DNA from: Nostoc sp. NMS2
GTDB taxonomy: Bacteria > Cyanobacteriota > Cyanobacteriia > Cyanobacteriales > Nostocaceae
Reading direction: 5' to 3'
Assembly: GCF_017115105.1 (NCBI RefSeq)
Contig: NZ_JABXKH010000059.1
Span: forward strand, 41,969 to 105,968
DNA length: 64,000 bases
The notes beneath the pieces are model-generated. The model saw nothing but the letters and a program-made list of their open reading frames with translations, was not told the origin of the DNA and did no database searches. A program made the position numbers and the translations under genes. The number at the start of each line of letters is the position of its first letter. Within the stretch, counting starts at the first letter, position 1. This document shows, in pieces, positions 17,583-28,553 of this stretch.

Positions 17583-18752
17583 TTAATTTAATAGAACATT
17601 CCGTACTTGCTGGGCGATTTGATTCCAGTCATAATGTGTAACAGCATAATGGCGACAGGATTCTCGTGAAGGTATGGGGATGTTTCCCAGTAGTGCTTGT
17701 TCTAATTTTTCGGCAATAGCTGATGCTTCGATGGAAGTAGTAATTAAATCGGGTGAAAATTCTGTTAGAATTTCTGGCATTCCCCCAACTGGGGTACATA
17801 AAACAGGAGTACCACACGCTAAAGATTCGACTATTACTAATCCAAATCCTTCAAAAGATTGACTAGGCATTATAGTCAATTCCGCAGCTTGATAAGCTAT
17901 AGGTAATTGCTCATCAGGGAGAAACCCTAAAAATTTAACGTTGTCATCTAATCCTAATTCTGTAGCCTGTTGTTGTAGTGCAGCTTGGATGTGACCACGA
18001 CCTGCGATCGCTAGCCAAACATCTGGTATTCTGGGCTTAATTATAGCCAAAGCCTGCAATAATTTGTCAACCCCCGTTCGATGTACTAAGCGGCGCGATG
18101 TAAATATTATCCGGCGATTATTTGGCCAGCATAGCTGTTTACAAGCATCTTGGCGTGATAAATTTGGTTGAAAGCAATTAATATCAACTCCACCAGGAAT
18201 AATATTAATTTTGCTCCACGGTACTTGATATTTTTGATGTAAAATATTGCCAAATGCTTTGCTTAAAACAATGAAGCGATCGCAGCGATTATAAGTATTC
18301 TTTTCTATTAGCTGATGCTTAATCAAAAGACTGAGGTTCTTATTAACTACCTCTTGCTGACTCTCAGAAGCCCAAGGGCCATGAAAGTTAAAAGTAACTG
18401 GTACTCCCTTTGGTAAAATATCTAAAATAGGAAAGCTATACAATGCAAAGTGGAGATTAATAGCATCTGGTTTGTTTGTTCTGGTTTTCTGAAAGTTAGT
18501 GCGAATAGACCATAATCTTTGCCAAATAGCACTATCAGGAGAAGCTAAATTAGTCAGCTTAATCGGCGAATTTACTTCAGTTTCTGGTAGACCTACTCCA
18601 CACAATTCAATCTGGTCTTTATTTGCTGCTAATTTATGAGTTAATTCATAAACATACCTTTCCAATCCTCCGGGAGTTTTGGGAAACCAGCCTAATCCCA
18701 ATGTGAGAATAGATGCAGATGATAAAGCTAAATTTTCTGGTTTATTTTTCAC
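17583..18752 (-). CDS. Glycosyltransferase family 4
   Basis: A second GT4 enzyme, about 389 aa from the preferred start. It has LGLGWFPKTPGGLERYVYEL near the N-terminus, IIFTSRRLVHRTGVDKLLQA in the donor domain, and MPSQSFEGFGLVIVESLACG with the E....G.VIVES..CG motif. The frame is open to 18806, but a GTG at 18750-18752 with ATAGGAGAC 7 bases upstream is the more likely start, giving MKNKPENLALS. It probably works with the downstream GT4 gene on the same surface glycan. Confidence 0.88.
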   Translation of the reverse strand: MKNKPENLALSSASILTLGLGWFPKTPGGLERYVYELTHKLAANKDQIELCGVGLPETEVNSPIKLTNLASPDSAIWQRLWSIRTNFQKTRTNKPDAINLHFALYSFPILDILPKGVPVTFNFHGPWASESQQEVVNKNLSLLIKHQLIEKNTYNRCDRFIVLSKAFGNILHQKYQVPWSKINIIPGGVDINCFQPNLSRQDACKQLCWPNNRRIIFTSRRLVHRTGVDKLLQALAIIKPRIPDVWLAIAGRGHIQAALQQQATELGLDDNVKFLGFLPDEQLPIAYQAAELTIMPSQSFEGFGLVIVESLACGTPVLCTPVGGMPEILTEFSPDLITTSIEASAIAEKLEQALLGNIPIPSRESCRHYAVTHYDWNQIAQQVRNVLLN

Positions 18753-19400
18753 TAATATGTCTCCTATAAATATATTAAAACAGTAGGGATGTACCTGACT
18801 TTTCACGTCATGTGGAAAAGCCTACGAAAAACCTAACCCCCTAACCCCCTTCCCGATGCGGGAAGGGGGAAAATTCAAAGTCTCTCTCCTAGAAGGAGAG
18901 AGATTTAGAGAGAGGTTTTCCAGATACCGTGAAAAGTCAAAGATATACAACTGTAAGTCCCTACAGTATGTTCCAAAGATGAATCAATAGAATTTCTAAA
19001 TCCACATTCCCAATAAGACTTTTATATAGAACACCAATTTATAAACTATTTATATGTCAACGTCAACAATGGATAAAAGCTTGTGTTTTTATTAACTACA
19101 TAATACAGACTAAGATATATATGATACTTCTCAATTGACAAAGGTAAATACTAGGTAGAGAGAGCCAAAAATAACTATCAATTAATAATTAGAGAAATAT
19201 AATGTATTAATGTTTACCGTTTTTACCTACCAACAAGTAGCCATTGATACCTTAAATAAAGTTTTAGAGATATTGGCTGAAAAATAATAAAATGATTTTT
19301 GTAAAGATAATGTAAAACTATCGCTTATTTATAATAATTATATTTTTTACTGATTTTGCAAAAAATGATTGTATATAAATAATTAAAAGCTGAAAAATAT
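18753..19400. other. Gap without gene, about 650 bp
   Basis: Near 18850-18870 a CCCTTCCCGATGCGGGAAGG hairpin and around 18885-18920 CTCTCTCCTAGAAGGAGAGA hairpin form a dispersed repeat. The remaining 400 bp are very AT-rich and probably hold the promoter of the beta-propeller gene. A 25-codon frame at about 19211 (MFTVFTYQQVAIDTLNKVLE) is too short to support. Confidence 0.5.
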
Positions 19401-21698
19401 ATGAGAAATAAATTAATGACGAAGTTAGAAGAACTCCGTCACAAGCTTAATCAGCACATCAAAAAATTATCTAAACTTAGATATCTACAAAGAAGTAAAA
19501 CTTTCAACTTTTTACTCAGTCTGACTGTTGGAGTCATTGTTACTACCCTTGGAATTACAACAGACTGGGCAACAACGGAAACACCCACTATTACATACAA
19601 AACATCGGGGACAAGTAATTCTATTGGCAATACAAATCTGCTGGTACAAAACAATACTGAAACACCCACACTTACATACAAAACATCGTGGATAGGTAAC
19701 ACCATTGGCAGTGGAAATCTGCGAATACAAAACAATATTGAGGCAATGTATGTTGCTCCTGATGGCACAGTTTATACCAACAGCCATTGGGATGAGGCAG
19801 GAATGGAGGCAGCTATATATAAAGATGGTAAGGTTATTGGTGCTATTGGGGATACTCACGGCTGGAGTCGTGGAGGTGGCATCGCTGTAACAGCAAATAG
19901 TAAATATATTTACCTTGCCATGACTCAGGGATCGAAGGGCAAAACTGATGAAGATTATCCTCCTGAAAGTACAACTTGGCATTGCGTTAGACGCTATGAC
20001 TTATCGGGAAAACCTGCACCGTTTCCTAATGGGCGTGGCTGGGATAAAAGTATGTTAATTACCAGTACTAAAAGTGAAGTCACTGGATTAGCAACAGTAG
20101 GAAGCGAGTTGTATGTGAGTGATTTTGCTGCTAACCGCATTCGTGTCTATGATACTGATACGATGAAGGAAGTACGCAGTTTTACCTTTGCCAATCCAGG
20201 TGCAATAACTGTTGATTCACAAAAAAATCTGTGGATTATTCAAAGTAAAAATGGTAGTAAACCTGCTAAAATTTTACATTATTCCCAGAGTGGAAAGCAA
20301 TTGCCCCAACAGATTGCAGATATCGTTGAACCAACTGCGATCGCAATTAATCATCAAAGTAAGCTGTTAGTAGCAGAAAATGGCCCGCGTCAGCAAATAT
20401 TGATTTATGACATCAAAGATCAGCCAGTGCAGGTGGGTAGTTTTGGTTCTAAGGGTGGTATCTATACAGGAGTTGCTGGTGAAGTTCAAGATTTGAAACT
20501 TTACGGGCTTACCGGAGTCGGTGCAGACGCTTCAGGTAATATCTATATAAATAGTAATGGTTTCAACAAATCGGGAACAGATTTGCGGAAATTTTCGCCA
20601 TCGGGAAAACTAATATGGCGATCGCTAGGATTAATATTCGTCGATAATGCAGATGCCGATCCCAAAACTGATGGTGTAGATTTATTCACCAAACAAGAAC
20701 ACTATCTCATGGATTACAGTAAGCCTGCTGGTAAGCAATGGACTTACAAAGCCTATACCTTAAATCCTTTCAAATATCCTCAAGATCCCCGTCTGCATAC
20801 ATCACCCGATGGAACCTTTGTTCGCCGCATCCAAGGAAAGCCGTTTTTGTTCCTCACAGATATGTATAACAGCTTCCTGCAAATATATCGTTTTAATCCA
20901 GGCACAGATGGGAAAGTTGCCATTCCAGCCGGAATGTTTGTCGGTAGTAATGGCGCAGATAAACCATTTCTCGCCGGAAATTGGCCACCATATCAACCAC
21001 AAAAAGGTGAGTGGATCTGGCGCGATCGCAACGGTAATGGCAAATTTGAAAATAACGAATATGATACCAGCAAAGATTATCCCTATATCGGCGGCTGGTG
21101 GGTAGACAGCAAAGGAGATGTTTGGAAAGCTTTGCGAACAGAAGATGGAATTCGCCACTATCCTTTACAAGGAATAGATGCCAAAGGCAACCCCATCTAC
21201 AACTATAGTTCGATGGAAAAGCAAACTACTCCCAGCATATTTAAAGACTTGCGGCGGATCGAATATTTCCCCGAAACAGATACTATGTATTTGTCAGGCT
21301 TCACAGTAGATCATCCTGCATTCGGTGATGATACTGGAGTTGTTGGATCTGAAATTGCCCGTTTTGACAATTGGAGTAAAGGTAATCGTACTCCCCGTTG
21401 GCGAATTGTGATTCCTTATGACACCACCGGCAAACGCGAAGTGTCTACAGCAGCCATGAGTGTGGCGGGAGATCGTGTATTTGCAGTGACAGTCAAAACC
21501 GCAGAGGTATATGTCTACAATGCCAAGACGGGAGCGCAAGTACAACAGTTAAAACCAGGCCCAGAAGTTGGCAGCGAAAGCGGCTGGATTGATATACCTT
21601 ATGGTATCCGCGCATTTCTTTGTTCAAATGGCGAGTATCTGGTATTTGTAGAAGAAAATTGGAAAGGAAAAGTGATTATGTATCGGCTGGCGAGTTAA
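19401..21698 (+). CDS. Exported beta-propeller (NHL/SMP-30-like) protein, 765 aa
   Basis: A basic N-terminus (LRHKLNQHIKKLSKLRYL) and one hydrophobic segment (FLLSLTVGVIVTTLGI, residues 35-50) suggest export or membrane anchoring. Next come two copies of a 31-residue module (TETPTITYKTSGTSNSIG and TETPTLTYKTSWIGNTIG). The body has blades typical of NHL/YncE-like propellers: MYVAPDGTVYTNSHWDEAG, NAGAITVDSQKNLWIIQS-like blades and IAINHQSKLLVAENG. DRNGNGKFENNEYD (about residue 548) resembles a calcium-binding EF-hand loop. The ligand or substrate is unknown; calcium-bound extracellular function is an inference. Confidence 0.65.
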   Translation: MRNKLMTKLEELRHKLNQHIKKLSKLRYLQRSKTFNFLLSLTVGVIVTTLGITTDWATTETPTITYKTSGTSNSIGNTNLLVQNNTETPTLTYKTSWIGNTIGSGNLRIQNNIEAMYVAPDGTVYTNSHWDEAGMEAAIYKDGKVIGAIGDTHGWSRGGGIAVTANSKYIYLAMTQGSKGKTDEDYPPESTTWHCVRRYDLSGKPAPFPNGRGWDKSMLITSTKSEVTGLATVGSELYVSDFAANRIRVYDTDTMKEVRSFTFANPGAITVDSQKNLWIIQSKNGSKPAKILHYSQSGKQLPQQIADIVEPTAIAINHQSKLLVAENGPRQQILIYDIKDQPVQVGSFGSKGGIYTGVAGEVQDLKLYGLTGVGADASGNIYINSNGFNKSGTDLRKFSPSGKLIWRSLGLIFVDNADADPKTDGVDLFTKQEHYLMDYSKPAGKQWTYKAYTLNPFKYPQDPRLHTSPDGTFVRRIQGKPFLFLTDMYNSFLQIYRFNPGTDGKVAIPAGMFVGSNGADKPFLAGNWPPYQPQKGEWIWRDRNGNGKFENNEYDTSKDYPYIGGWWVDSKGDVWKALRTEDGIRHYPLQGIDAKGNPIYNYSSMEKQTTPSIFKDLRRIEYFPETDTMYLSGFTVDHPAFGDDTGVVGSEIARFDNWSKGNRTPRWRIVIPYDTTGKREVSTAAMSVAGDRVFAVTVKTAEVYVYNAKTGAQVQQLKPGPEVGSESGWIDIPYGIRAFLCSNGEYLVFVEENWKGKVIMYRLAS

Positions 21699-21750
21699 GT
21701 ATTTACAGTAGTTACAACATAGCCTTGATTCTAAGCTTAACCAAGCCGCA

Positions 21751-21782
21751 GATCCCCGACTTTGTAAAAGTTGTCGGGGATC
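21751..21782 (+). terminator. Rho-independent-like hairpin
   Basis: GATCCCCGAC (21751-21760) pairs perfectly with GTCGGGGATC (21773-21782), with TTT/AAA extending the stem; CTTGTTTCT follows. It probably ends the beta-propeller transcript. The T-run is weak, and the same hairpin is known as a frequent Nostoc spacer repeat. Confidence 0.6.
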
Positions 21783-21872
21783 TTGTTTCTGCACGTTTGA
21801 TTCAGGATTGCTGCTATATGTACAAGAATATGTGATTAAATGTATCGCAGATTTAATCACATAGAATGCTCC

Positions 21873-22211
21873 ATGCGTCGAGACTCAATTTTTTACAAAC
21901 TGTTTCAACAATCCCCCACTCTCTTATTTGAACTATTGACAAATCCTCCAACAAATGCAAATGCTTATCAATTTGATTCGGTAGCTGTCAAAGAACCCAA
22001 ATTTGAAATTGACGGGGTATTTCTCCTACCAGAAAGCGAGACTCCAGGAGTTGTATATTTTTGTGAGGAGCGGCTTGGAGAACTGTCTGAGGAAATTCGC
22101 TCCTCAATTTCTGGTTTATCTTTGCCTGTACTCGAAGAATTGAGCGATGCATTGCTTGATTTTACTACTTTGGCTGATTTGCAATCTTGGTTAGAAGGGC
22201 GAATAAATTAA
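21873..22211 (+). pseudogene. Rpn/DUF2887 nuclease-like gene with internal deletion
   Basis: The N-terminal 55 or so residues match DUF2887 (Rpn-family PD-(D/E)XK): MRRDSIFYKLFQQSPTLLFE, SVAVKEPKFEIDGVFLLPE, GVVYFCE. After FCE the normal nuclease core (Q.K motif and about 150 residues) is missing, and the protein goes straight into the C-terminal DUF4351 domain: RLGELSEEIRSSISGLSLPV and [13 protein letters not shown]. The frame is kept, so a 112-aa protein may be made, but it cannot be an active nuclease. It ends 4 bp into the convergent aspartoacylase gene. Confidence 0.7.
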
Positions 22212-23086
22212 ACTACCTCTTCTTGCTTTTGACTTAAATACATTGCAATTCCTTTTTCGTAGTAAGCTGCTTCATTAATAAAAATAGGATAAACAGTAGA
22301 CTCTCCCTCATAAAAAATGTCTTTTCCTTCAAAAGTCAGAAACATTGGCTCGCCTGGATTCAAAGGTTCATAATCCTTAAACTGAAGCTGGGGGTGAATC
22401 ATGGCTTGAATCTCTCCGCTATCGCTTCTAGGATAATCGATAGATCCAATGTATTGATAGAGTGTAAGCGTGCTGTTTATCTGCGAAATATTCCCCTGGT
22501 TGTACCCTTCAAAATAATCTAAAACTGCATAAATAAGCTGTTCTGTTTCCTGAAATAATTCAGCGTTTAAAATATTCTGAGCCACAGCACCAACTTCTAT
22601 AACAAAACCCAATTCACACAAAGAACGGAGAAATCCACCTTCTCTAGATTGTTGATTAACAAAAACCTTTACCATCGGATTTATAGAACTCAAATGAGCG
22701 CCTAACCGAAGTAATAAAGGATGCATATCACAAAAAATCAGACTTAACCCCATGTTGGCAGTTGTGCTGTGCAAATCAACAATTACATCTACAAAGGGCT
22801 GATTTTGCGGTTGCAGTATTTGTTGAATTGCTTTTGCCCGCGTATCTTCATAACTTGAGAGTTGGGGATTTTGTAAACCTTGATTAGTGAAGCAACGATT
22901 TAAATCCTTGTCAATGTATCGTTTGCCTTCTTCAATAGCTTTAAGATTGCCAAGTAATGGCAGAGTTTCAAAACTTTCCCTGTTGATTAAATTTGGATAC
23001 TGCTGAAACTTTTTGACTAGATGTACTCCTGTTAACTCATTACCGTGGTTTCCTCCAACGATCGCAACTTGTTTAATCTGACTCAT
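22208..23086 (-). CDS. Aspartoacylase
   Basis: The 292-aa protein belongs to the AspA/AstE zinc carboxypeptidase family, which cleaves N-acetylaspartate to acetate and aspartate. Zinc ligands are visible in [10 protein letters not shown] (H14, E17) and [18 protein letters not shown] and EVGAVAQ are also family marks. Cyanobacterial members are annotated as aspartoacylases, but the true substrate may be another N-acyl amino acid. It overlaps the remnant nuclease gene by 4 bp at their 3' ends. Confidence 0.88.
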   Translation of the reverse strand: MSQIKQVAIVGGNHGNELTGVHLVKKFQQYPNLINRESFETLPLLGNLKAIEEGKRYIDKDLNRCFTNQGLQNPQLSSYEDTRAKAIQQILQPQNQPFVDVIVDLHSTTANMGLSLIFCDMHPLLLRLGAHLSSINPMVKVFVNQQSREGGFLRSLCELGFVIEVGAVAQNILNAELFQETEQLIYAVLDYFEGYNQGNISQINSTLTLYQYIGSIDYPRSDSGEIQAMIHPQLQFKDYEPLNPGEPMFLTFEGKDIFYEGESTVYPIFINEAAYYEKGIAMYLSQKQEEVV

Positions 23087-23180
23087 AACAACCTCACTGG
23101 CTCCCCTACGGTTATTGAGAATGGTGCAAGATACAAGATAGAAGTATAACTGCTGCTAGCTAAATCTTGTAAAAGACTGA

Positions 23181-24491
<1,311 letters not shown>

Positions 24492-24856
24492 TTCGTAATT
24501 AAGTTTTGCAATGGGGATTTTAACCCCACCGCAAAATTTGTCGCTTGTTAGAAGCGAGGGACTTAGACCCCTCAAAAATGTTAAAGTAAGTTTAGCTATC
24601 TCAACAAGCAGATTTCTCTATCTAAACACTTAGCTATGATTTGTTTGAATTGAAAGTTTATTTGAAGTAAACGTATTTCATAAAAATCTATATAACTAGC
24701 TAACTATAATATGCTGTAAATCAAGAGTTAAAGCCACTATCACAGTACGGCGGAAATAAACAGACCATTTGAAATGTCTAAAACCCTTACGCAACGGTAA
24801 TTACGAATTACGAATTACGAATTACGAATTACGCGAAGCGATACTAGCCATCTGAA
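24492..24856. repeat. Gap with STRR heptamers and a dispersed repeat
   Basis: GTAATTACGAATTACGAATT and two more AATTACG units (24797-24834) form a heptamer tandem repeat. The preceding ATGTCTAAAACCCTTACGCA segment matches the reverse complement of 60330-60375, so repeat and heptamers travel together. Near 24510 GGGGATTTTAACCCC can form a hairpin. No gene seen in the 365 bp. Confidence 0.7.
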
Positions 24857-25210
24857 TTAAAGCTTTAATTTTGTTTTAATTACTGCCTCATCTCTAAAGC
24901 CTACTAACACTGCTGTTCCATCTTTGACGAAAAGTGGGCGTTTTAGCAGCATTGTATCGTTAGCAAATGCATCAATCCACTGTTTATCAGTCCAAGTCTT
25001 CTTTTCATCTCCTAAAGCTCGATAAGATTGACCGGAGGTATTTCGCATGGGAGCAGAACCCAAAGACTTCATCCAGTTTTGGATCATCTCACTCTTGGGC
25101 GGAGTTTCTTTAGTATTTATGAATTCATATTCAATGCTATTGCTTTGGAGCCACATCAGAGCTTTTTTGCAAGTGCCGCAGTTAGGAATTCCGTAAACTT
25201 GAATGGACAT
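24857..25210 (-). CDS. Spx/ArsC-like thioredoxin-fold protein
   Basis: About 117 aa from the chosen ATG at 25208-25210 (MSIQVYGIPNCGTCKKALMW); an earlier ATG five codons upstream is less likely. It has the ArsC/Spx family start with a CGTC (CxxC) motif, then RPLFVKDGTAVLVGFRDE near the end, a family signature. It resembles YffB/Spx-type proteins rather than a proven arsenate reductase; no ars genes are nearby. A redox-regulatory role is an inference. Confidence 0.8.
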   Translation of the reverse strand: MSIQVYGIPNCGTCKKALMWLQSNSIEYEFINTKETPPKSEMIQNWMKSLGSAPMRNTSGQSYRALGDEKKTWTDKQWIDAFANDTMLLKRPLFVKDGTAVLVGFRDEAVIKTKLKL

Positions 25211-25353
25211 AAAGTAGTTAAGCAATAATCACCATTTTTATCCATAATATAGTTTATGTAACCCTTATTTTCAGTTTTTTGAAAGTTTAGATTTTACTTA
25301 TTGTGGGTGCAGAGAGTTTTTGAGAGTTTTGAACAGCATGGAAGAGTATAGCA

Positions 25354-25866
25354 ATGCTTGACTTAACAAAAATCCAATTGATAGCTCAATCCTATTCTCC
25401 TCAAGAACTCTTTGCTGCTTTAATTTGGCAGCGTCGATTTAATCAGTTTGATGGGGAACAGGTGATTACTGACCTTTGTGGCCACACAGATTTATGGGCA
25501 AGCTTTCTATTTACAAAACCAATATTTGCACCAGATGAAACAGGTCTAAGCTTTGGTGGAGTTATCGATACTCTCTTGGCAATGGCAAACTATCGTCCCA
25601 TGCCTGAGACTAGCATCATCCATTTTGTTGCCTATCCTGCCGATACGCTCTACATCCTCAGTGAAAACCAAGACACAAAGGTGTCTAAGCTTTTGGACTT
25701 AGGCAAAAAGTGGCACGCTGATTCCGTAGAAATAACAGATGGCACGAATGAGGAGTATTCTTTAAAGCTTCAGCGCCGATTGAGAACTCGATTACAAGGG
25801 GCACTATGGGGTAATAATGTTCAACACGACTGTGATGCAGTTATTGTTACCTATTGGTGGGATTGA
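25354..25866 (+). CDS. Hypothetical soluble protein, 170 aa
   Basis: I do not recognise the family. The protein is soluble and mixed alpha/beta: QLIAQSYSPQELFAALIWQR at the start, FAPDETGLSFGGVIDTLLAM in the middle, and a C-terminal HDCDAVIVTYWWD. Codon use is like that of neighbouring genes, and it is divergent from the Spx-like gene (spacer 143 bp). No motif permits a function. Confidence 0.55.
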   Translation: MLDLTKIQLIAQSYSPQELFAALIWQRRFNQFDGEQVITDLCGHTDLWASFLFTKPIFAPDETGLSFGGVIDTLLAMANYRPMPETSIIHFVAYPADTLYILSENQDTKVSKLLDLGKKWHADSVEITDGTNEEYSLKLQRRLRTRLQGALWGNNVQHDCDAVIVTYWWD

Positions 25867-26175
25867 ATCAGGATACTGATTCATGAGTGTTTTTAAGCTT
25901 TGTATAAAGAGTGTAGACTAGCTGCTGGAATCAGGCTTTTCTCGGCAAAGTTATATCGATAGCTGTTCAATAACATACATAATAGCCAACAGAAAATAAG
26001 GAAAATCTATTATGGTATACGCATAATCTGGAGCTTTAATAGCATTAGTATCTCTGTATTCGTTAAGCACGTACAATTTAGGTCGGTTATTACCCATATT
26101 AGTCTGATTATTATTAGTCAGAATGTAGTGGTGCAATATATTGCACTCTTACAAAGCTAAACACAGAGGTAAACT
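25867..26175. other. Gap, 309 bp
   Basis: AT-rich. A minus-strand 61-codon frame at 25951-26136 has no ribosome site and no recognisable family, so it was not called. Otherwise empty. Confidence 0.4.
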
Positions 26176-26358
26176 ATGTTTCCTTTTTGGGGTAATCCTT
26201 GTTATGGAAGCGAACCCATTTCGCACAAAGCTAGTTTAGAGCGGAAATTAAAATTCTTGATTTGGATACGAGATGATTTAGAGTCCAAATTGGCTGGCAT
26301 TAATGCTTCTATTGATACCATTCGGCAGCAAATAGAACGCTCAGACTCAGCTACTTAG
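26176..26358 (+). CDS. Small coiled-coil protein, 60 aa
   Basis: The frame starts after AGAGGTAAACT, a good ribosome site. The protein has a Trp/Cys/Gly-containing start (MFPFWGNPCYGSEP) and then a heptad helix (LERKLKFLIWIRDDLESKLA and INASIDTIRQQIERS). Probably a real small protein of coiled-coil type; function unknown. Confidence 0.55.
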   Translation: MFPFWGNPCYGSEPISHKASLERKLKFLIWIRDDLESKLAGINASIDTIRQQIERSDSAT

Positions 26359-26536
26359 AATTTAGTTCTTGCTGACATTTGTACTTAAGCCGATTGTAAC
26401 TCTTTTGTGACTGGGCGCTGTACATGGACAAAATCTGGGTTAAGGTCTTTGTACAACGCTCTGTTACAAAGGAGCGCACAAAAAAAGAGGCAGTCTTGAA
26501 AAACGAAGCCCAGTTTTTTAAACTCGTGTTTATTAT

Positions 26537-26583
26537 TTAGTCATTGGTCATTGGTCATTAGTTAATAACAAAGGACAAATGAC
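26537..26583. repeat. Short tandem repeat (TCATTGG)n
   Basis: TAGTCATTGGTCATTGGTCA followed by TTAGTTAATAACAAAGGACAA is a heptamer repeat of a kind typical of Nostocales spacers. Confidence 0.65.
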
Positions 26584-26585
26584 AA

Positions 26586-27074
26586 TTAGACATCAAAATG
26601 ATATGATACGGCCCCTTCTTCGTTCACCTTAAAGTTTGCATTGAATTCTTTAGCTTTTTCGTCTAAATATTGTCTGGCATGGGCTGCGGGTAGTTGTGAC
26701 TGCATTGCAAAGCCTAAAACAGTTACACGCCCATGATTTTCTTGTATCATCTCATAAAAAATCGATTGCAGGCGATCGCTAACTTGTTGATTAAGCGCCT
26801 TTTTCTCTTGCCGACTTTGACGGTATAATCCCAATGCTAACCATGTGCCCAGTGTTAGGCTAGGAACGCCAAAAATTAGGTGTTCTACCGCAGTATTATC
26901 AATTACAGGGGTATCTGTTGGTGCTGCGAACTCAATCGAGCCATCCCAGGCTAATGGTAGCGTGATTGATTTTTCCATAGTCGTTTTATTAAATACCTCT
27001 GCTGCTGATAGCATTACAAACATGAATCCGAATGTCAGTAGCCAACCGGCGGCCAATTTTTCAGCAGTTTTCAT
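26586..27074 (-). CDS. Membrane protein with two TM segments, 162 aa
   Basis: The N-terminus has a transmembrane helix (LAAGWLLTFGFMFVMLSAAE), followed by about 35 exposed residues and a second helix (LIFGVPSLTLGTWLALGLY). The C-terminal 80 residues are soluble and helical (SDRLQSIFYEMIQENHGRVT, QYLDEKAKEFNANFKVNEEG), with a layout like a small winged helix. I know it only as a cyanobacterial family of unknown function. Confidence 0.6.
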   Translation of the reverse strand: MKTAEKLAAGWLLTFGFMFVMLSAAEVFNKTTMEKSITLPLAWDGSIEFAAPTDTPVIDNTAVEHLIFGVPSLTLGTWLALGLYRQSRQEKKALNQQVSDRLQSIFYEMIQENHGRVTVLGFAMQSQLPAAHARQYLDEKAKEFNANFKVNEEGAVSYHFDV

Positions 27075-27237
27075 AGTTCCACTTCAAATTTGAACTTTGC
27101 TAGCGATTTTAACCTGACTTTCGTAAAGGTTCTACTATATCAATCTACTCCCGGCGACGGTTTTTAGCTTTTGTAACGAAATTTTTGCCTACCTTGCTAG
27201 TGGTAGCCTGTCAAGAAACAACCAACAGGTAAGGCTT

Positions 27238-27280
27238 GTTCGTAGTTTGCGCTGTCTTCGCTAAAGTGCAAACTACGAAC
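27238..27280. repeat. Inverted repeat, 13-bp perfect arms
   Basis: GTTCGTAGTTTGC (27238-27250) and GCAAACTACGAAC (27268-27280) form a stem with a 17-base loop. It lies between chlM and the 162-aa gene, after the chlM stop, and may act as a processing or termination hairpin though it lacks a T-run. Confidence 0.6.
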
Positions 27281-27317
27281 CTATCAAATGAAATTTGACA
27301 CACTAATAATATTTATC

Positions 27318-28004
27318 TTACTTGCGTGTAGCTTCCAGTAGGCGAGAAAAATAGAAGCGAGTCTTCGTCATCGCCTTTCGTTGCAATGAAAAGCCATTAC
27401 TTTCTAAAATTTTCACTACATCAGCCTCACGATGCAAATATGCACGAGTCGCTTTACTTGGCCCGGGAAAGAAACTGCCAATTTTCTTGAGTATACTCAG
27501 GGCACAGGTCTTTGGCGCAAAACTGAGAATTATCCGTGACTGTGCTAAAGAACAGAGATGAGATATCATCTCATCGGCTTTTTCTTGGGGGTAGTGAATG
27601 AGAACATCCAAGCAAATAACGGTATGGTAACTACCGCTCAACGATTCCAAGTCCTGCACGGCAAAAGTGGGATTTTCTTCATTTCCCAAGGTAAGCTTTG
27701 CTCTATCCTTGCCTTCTTCCACCATTTTTTCAGAAATATCGGTGGCATAGACTTTCGCACCATCTACCGCCAGAGGAATGCTGAGACTACCGACACCACA
27801 CCCAGCATCGCAGATTGATAGCTCTGGTAAATTGTTATCAGCCTTCAGCCAGCCGAGAACTGTATCCACGGTTTGCTGGTGTCCGTTGCGGATGTCTAGT
27901 TGAACTTTGTTGACTTCGCCATCGCCATAGATTCGCTTCCAACGGTCAAAGCCTGTGGAATTGAAATACTCACGAACAATCGTTTTATCGTCGGCTACGT
28001 TCAT
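27318..28004 (-). CDS. chlM: Magnesium protoporphyrin IX methyltransferase
   Basis: The 228-aa protein uses SAM to methylate Mg-protoporphyrin IX in chlorophyll synthesis at the thylakoid surface. The N-terminus YFNSTGFDRWKRIYGDG is diagnostic of ChlM/BchM. The SAM-binding motif is SICDAGCGVGSLSIPLA, and the C-terminus has SFFPGPSKATRAYLHREADV. Full length, no anomalies. It is a single gene and supports a photosynthetic host. Confidence 0.95.
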   Translation of the reverse strand: MNVADDKTIVREYFNSTGFDRWKRIYGDGEVNKVQLDIRNGHQQTVDTVLGWLKADNNLPELSICDAGCGVGSLSIPLAVDGAKVYATDISEKMVEEGKDRAKLTLGNEENPTFAVQDLESLSGSYHTVICLDVLIHYPQEKADEMISHLCSLAQSRIILSFAPKTCALSILKKIGSFFPGPSKATRAYLHREADVVKILESNGFSLQRKAMTKTRFYFSRLLEATRK

Positions 28005-28171
28005 AAACTCTGATTTTTAGGGGTTCCCAATGCTTAAAATTATCATTGATAGGAACCCATAAGAGCGGTCTTCCAGATTTTTCTAGATGATGGTTTGCCT
28101 ATATGCGAGGATACTTATATGCATAGAGAAGTTAGAGTAGCGATCGCTGACGATGAGAGAATGCGTAAATC

Positions 28172-28534
28172 CTAAAGTTGCTCTTTAGACAATAATGGCT
28201 CGAATGACTGATAAGCGTCATAATTCCGAAAATGTCGAGCATATAAATCAACAATATCCTCAGATGAATTAAAGTCATCATACAAAAGTGAATTTACGTC
28301 TACTACTTGCTGCAAAGACCAAGTAATAGTTTCTCCATTTTCACTTATATAGCTTACAGTTTCATTGTTACCATAATTCAAAGCCTTTGCTTTTGCTTCC
28401 TCTAAAGAAGTGGCTTTAATCAAAACAAAGCTTTCTTGGTACAAAGGTTGATAATCAGGTTTATCTGAAGATGATTTGTAGAGAATTATAGCAATGTAGA
28501 AGGATTCTACTTGATTTGCATTTTTCATTCTCAT
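28172..28534 (-). CDS. DUF4288-like protein
   Basis: The protein of about 120 aa resembles DUF4288: FYIAIILYKSSS, ESFVLIKATSLEEAKAKAL, then NNETVSYISENGETITWSLQ followed by VVDVNSLL. The open frame extends to 28576, but GGAGAACATGGG directly before ATG at 28532-28534 marks the start MRMKNANQVESF; the decayed copy at 29262-29310 keeps the same ribosome site and start. It lies downstream of a DUF433/DUF5615 pair with almost no gap and is probably a passenger of that module. Confidence 0.65.
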   Translation of the reverse strand: MRMKNANQVESFYIAIILYKSSSDKPDYQPLYQESFVLIKATSLEEAKAKALNYGNNETVSYISENGETITWSLQQVVDVNSLLYDDFNSSEDIVDLYARHFRNYDAYQSFEPLLSKEQL

Positions 28535-28553
28535 CCCATGTTCTCCACGAGTC

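Noticed and set aside
25951..26136. Minus-strand 61-codon frame with a hydrophobic end
   Set aside because: No ribosome site, no recognisable family, AT-rich spacer composition.
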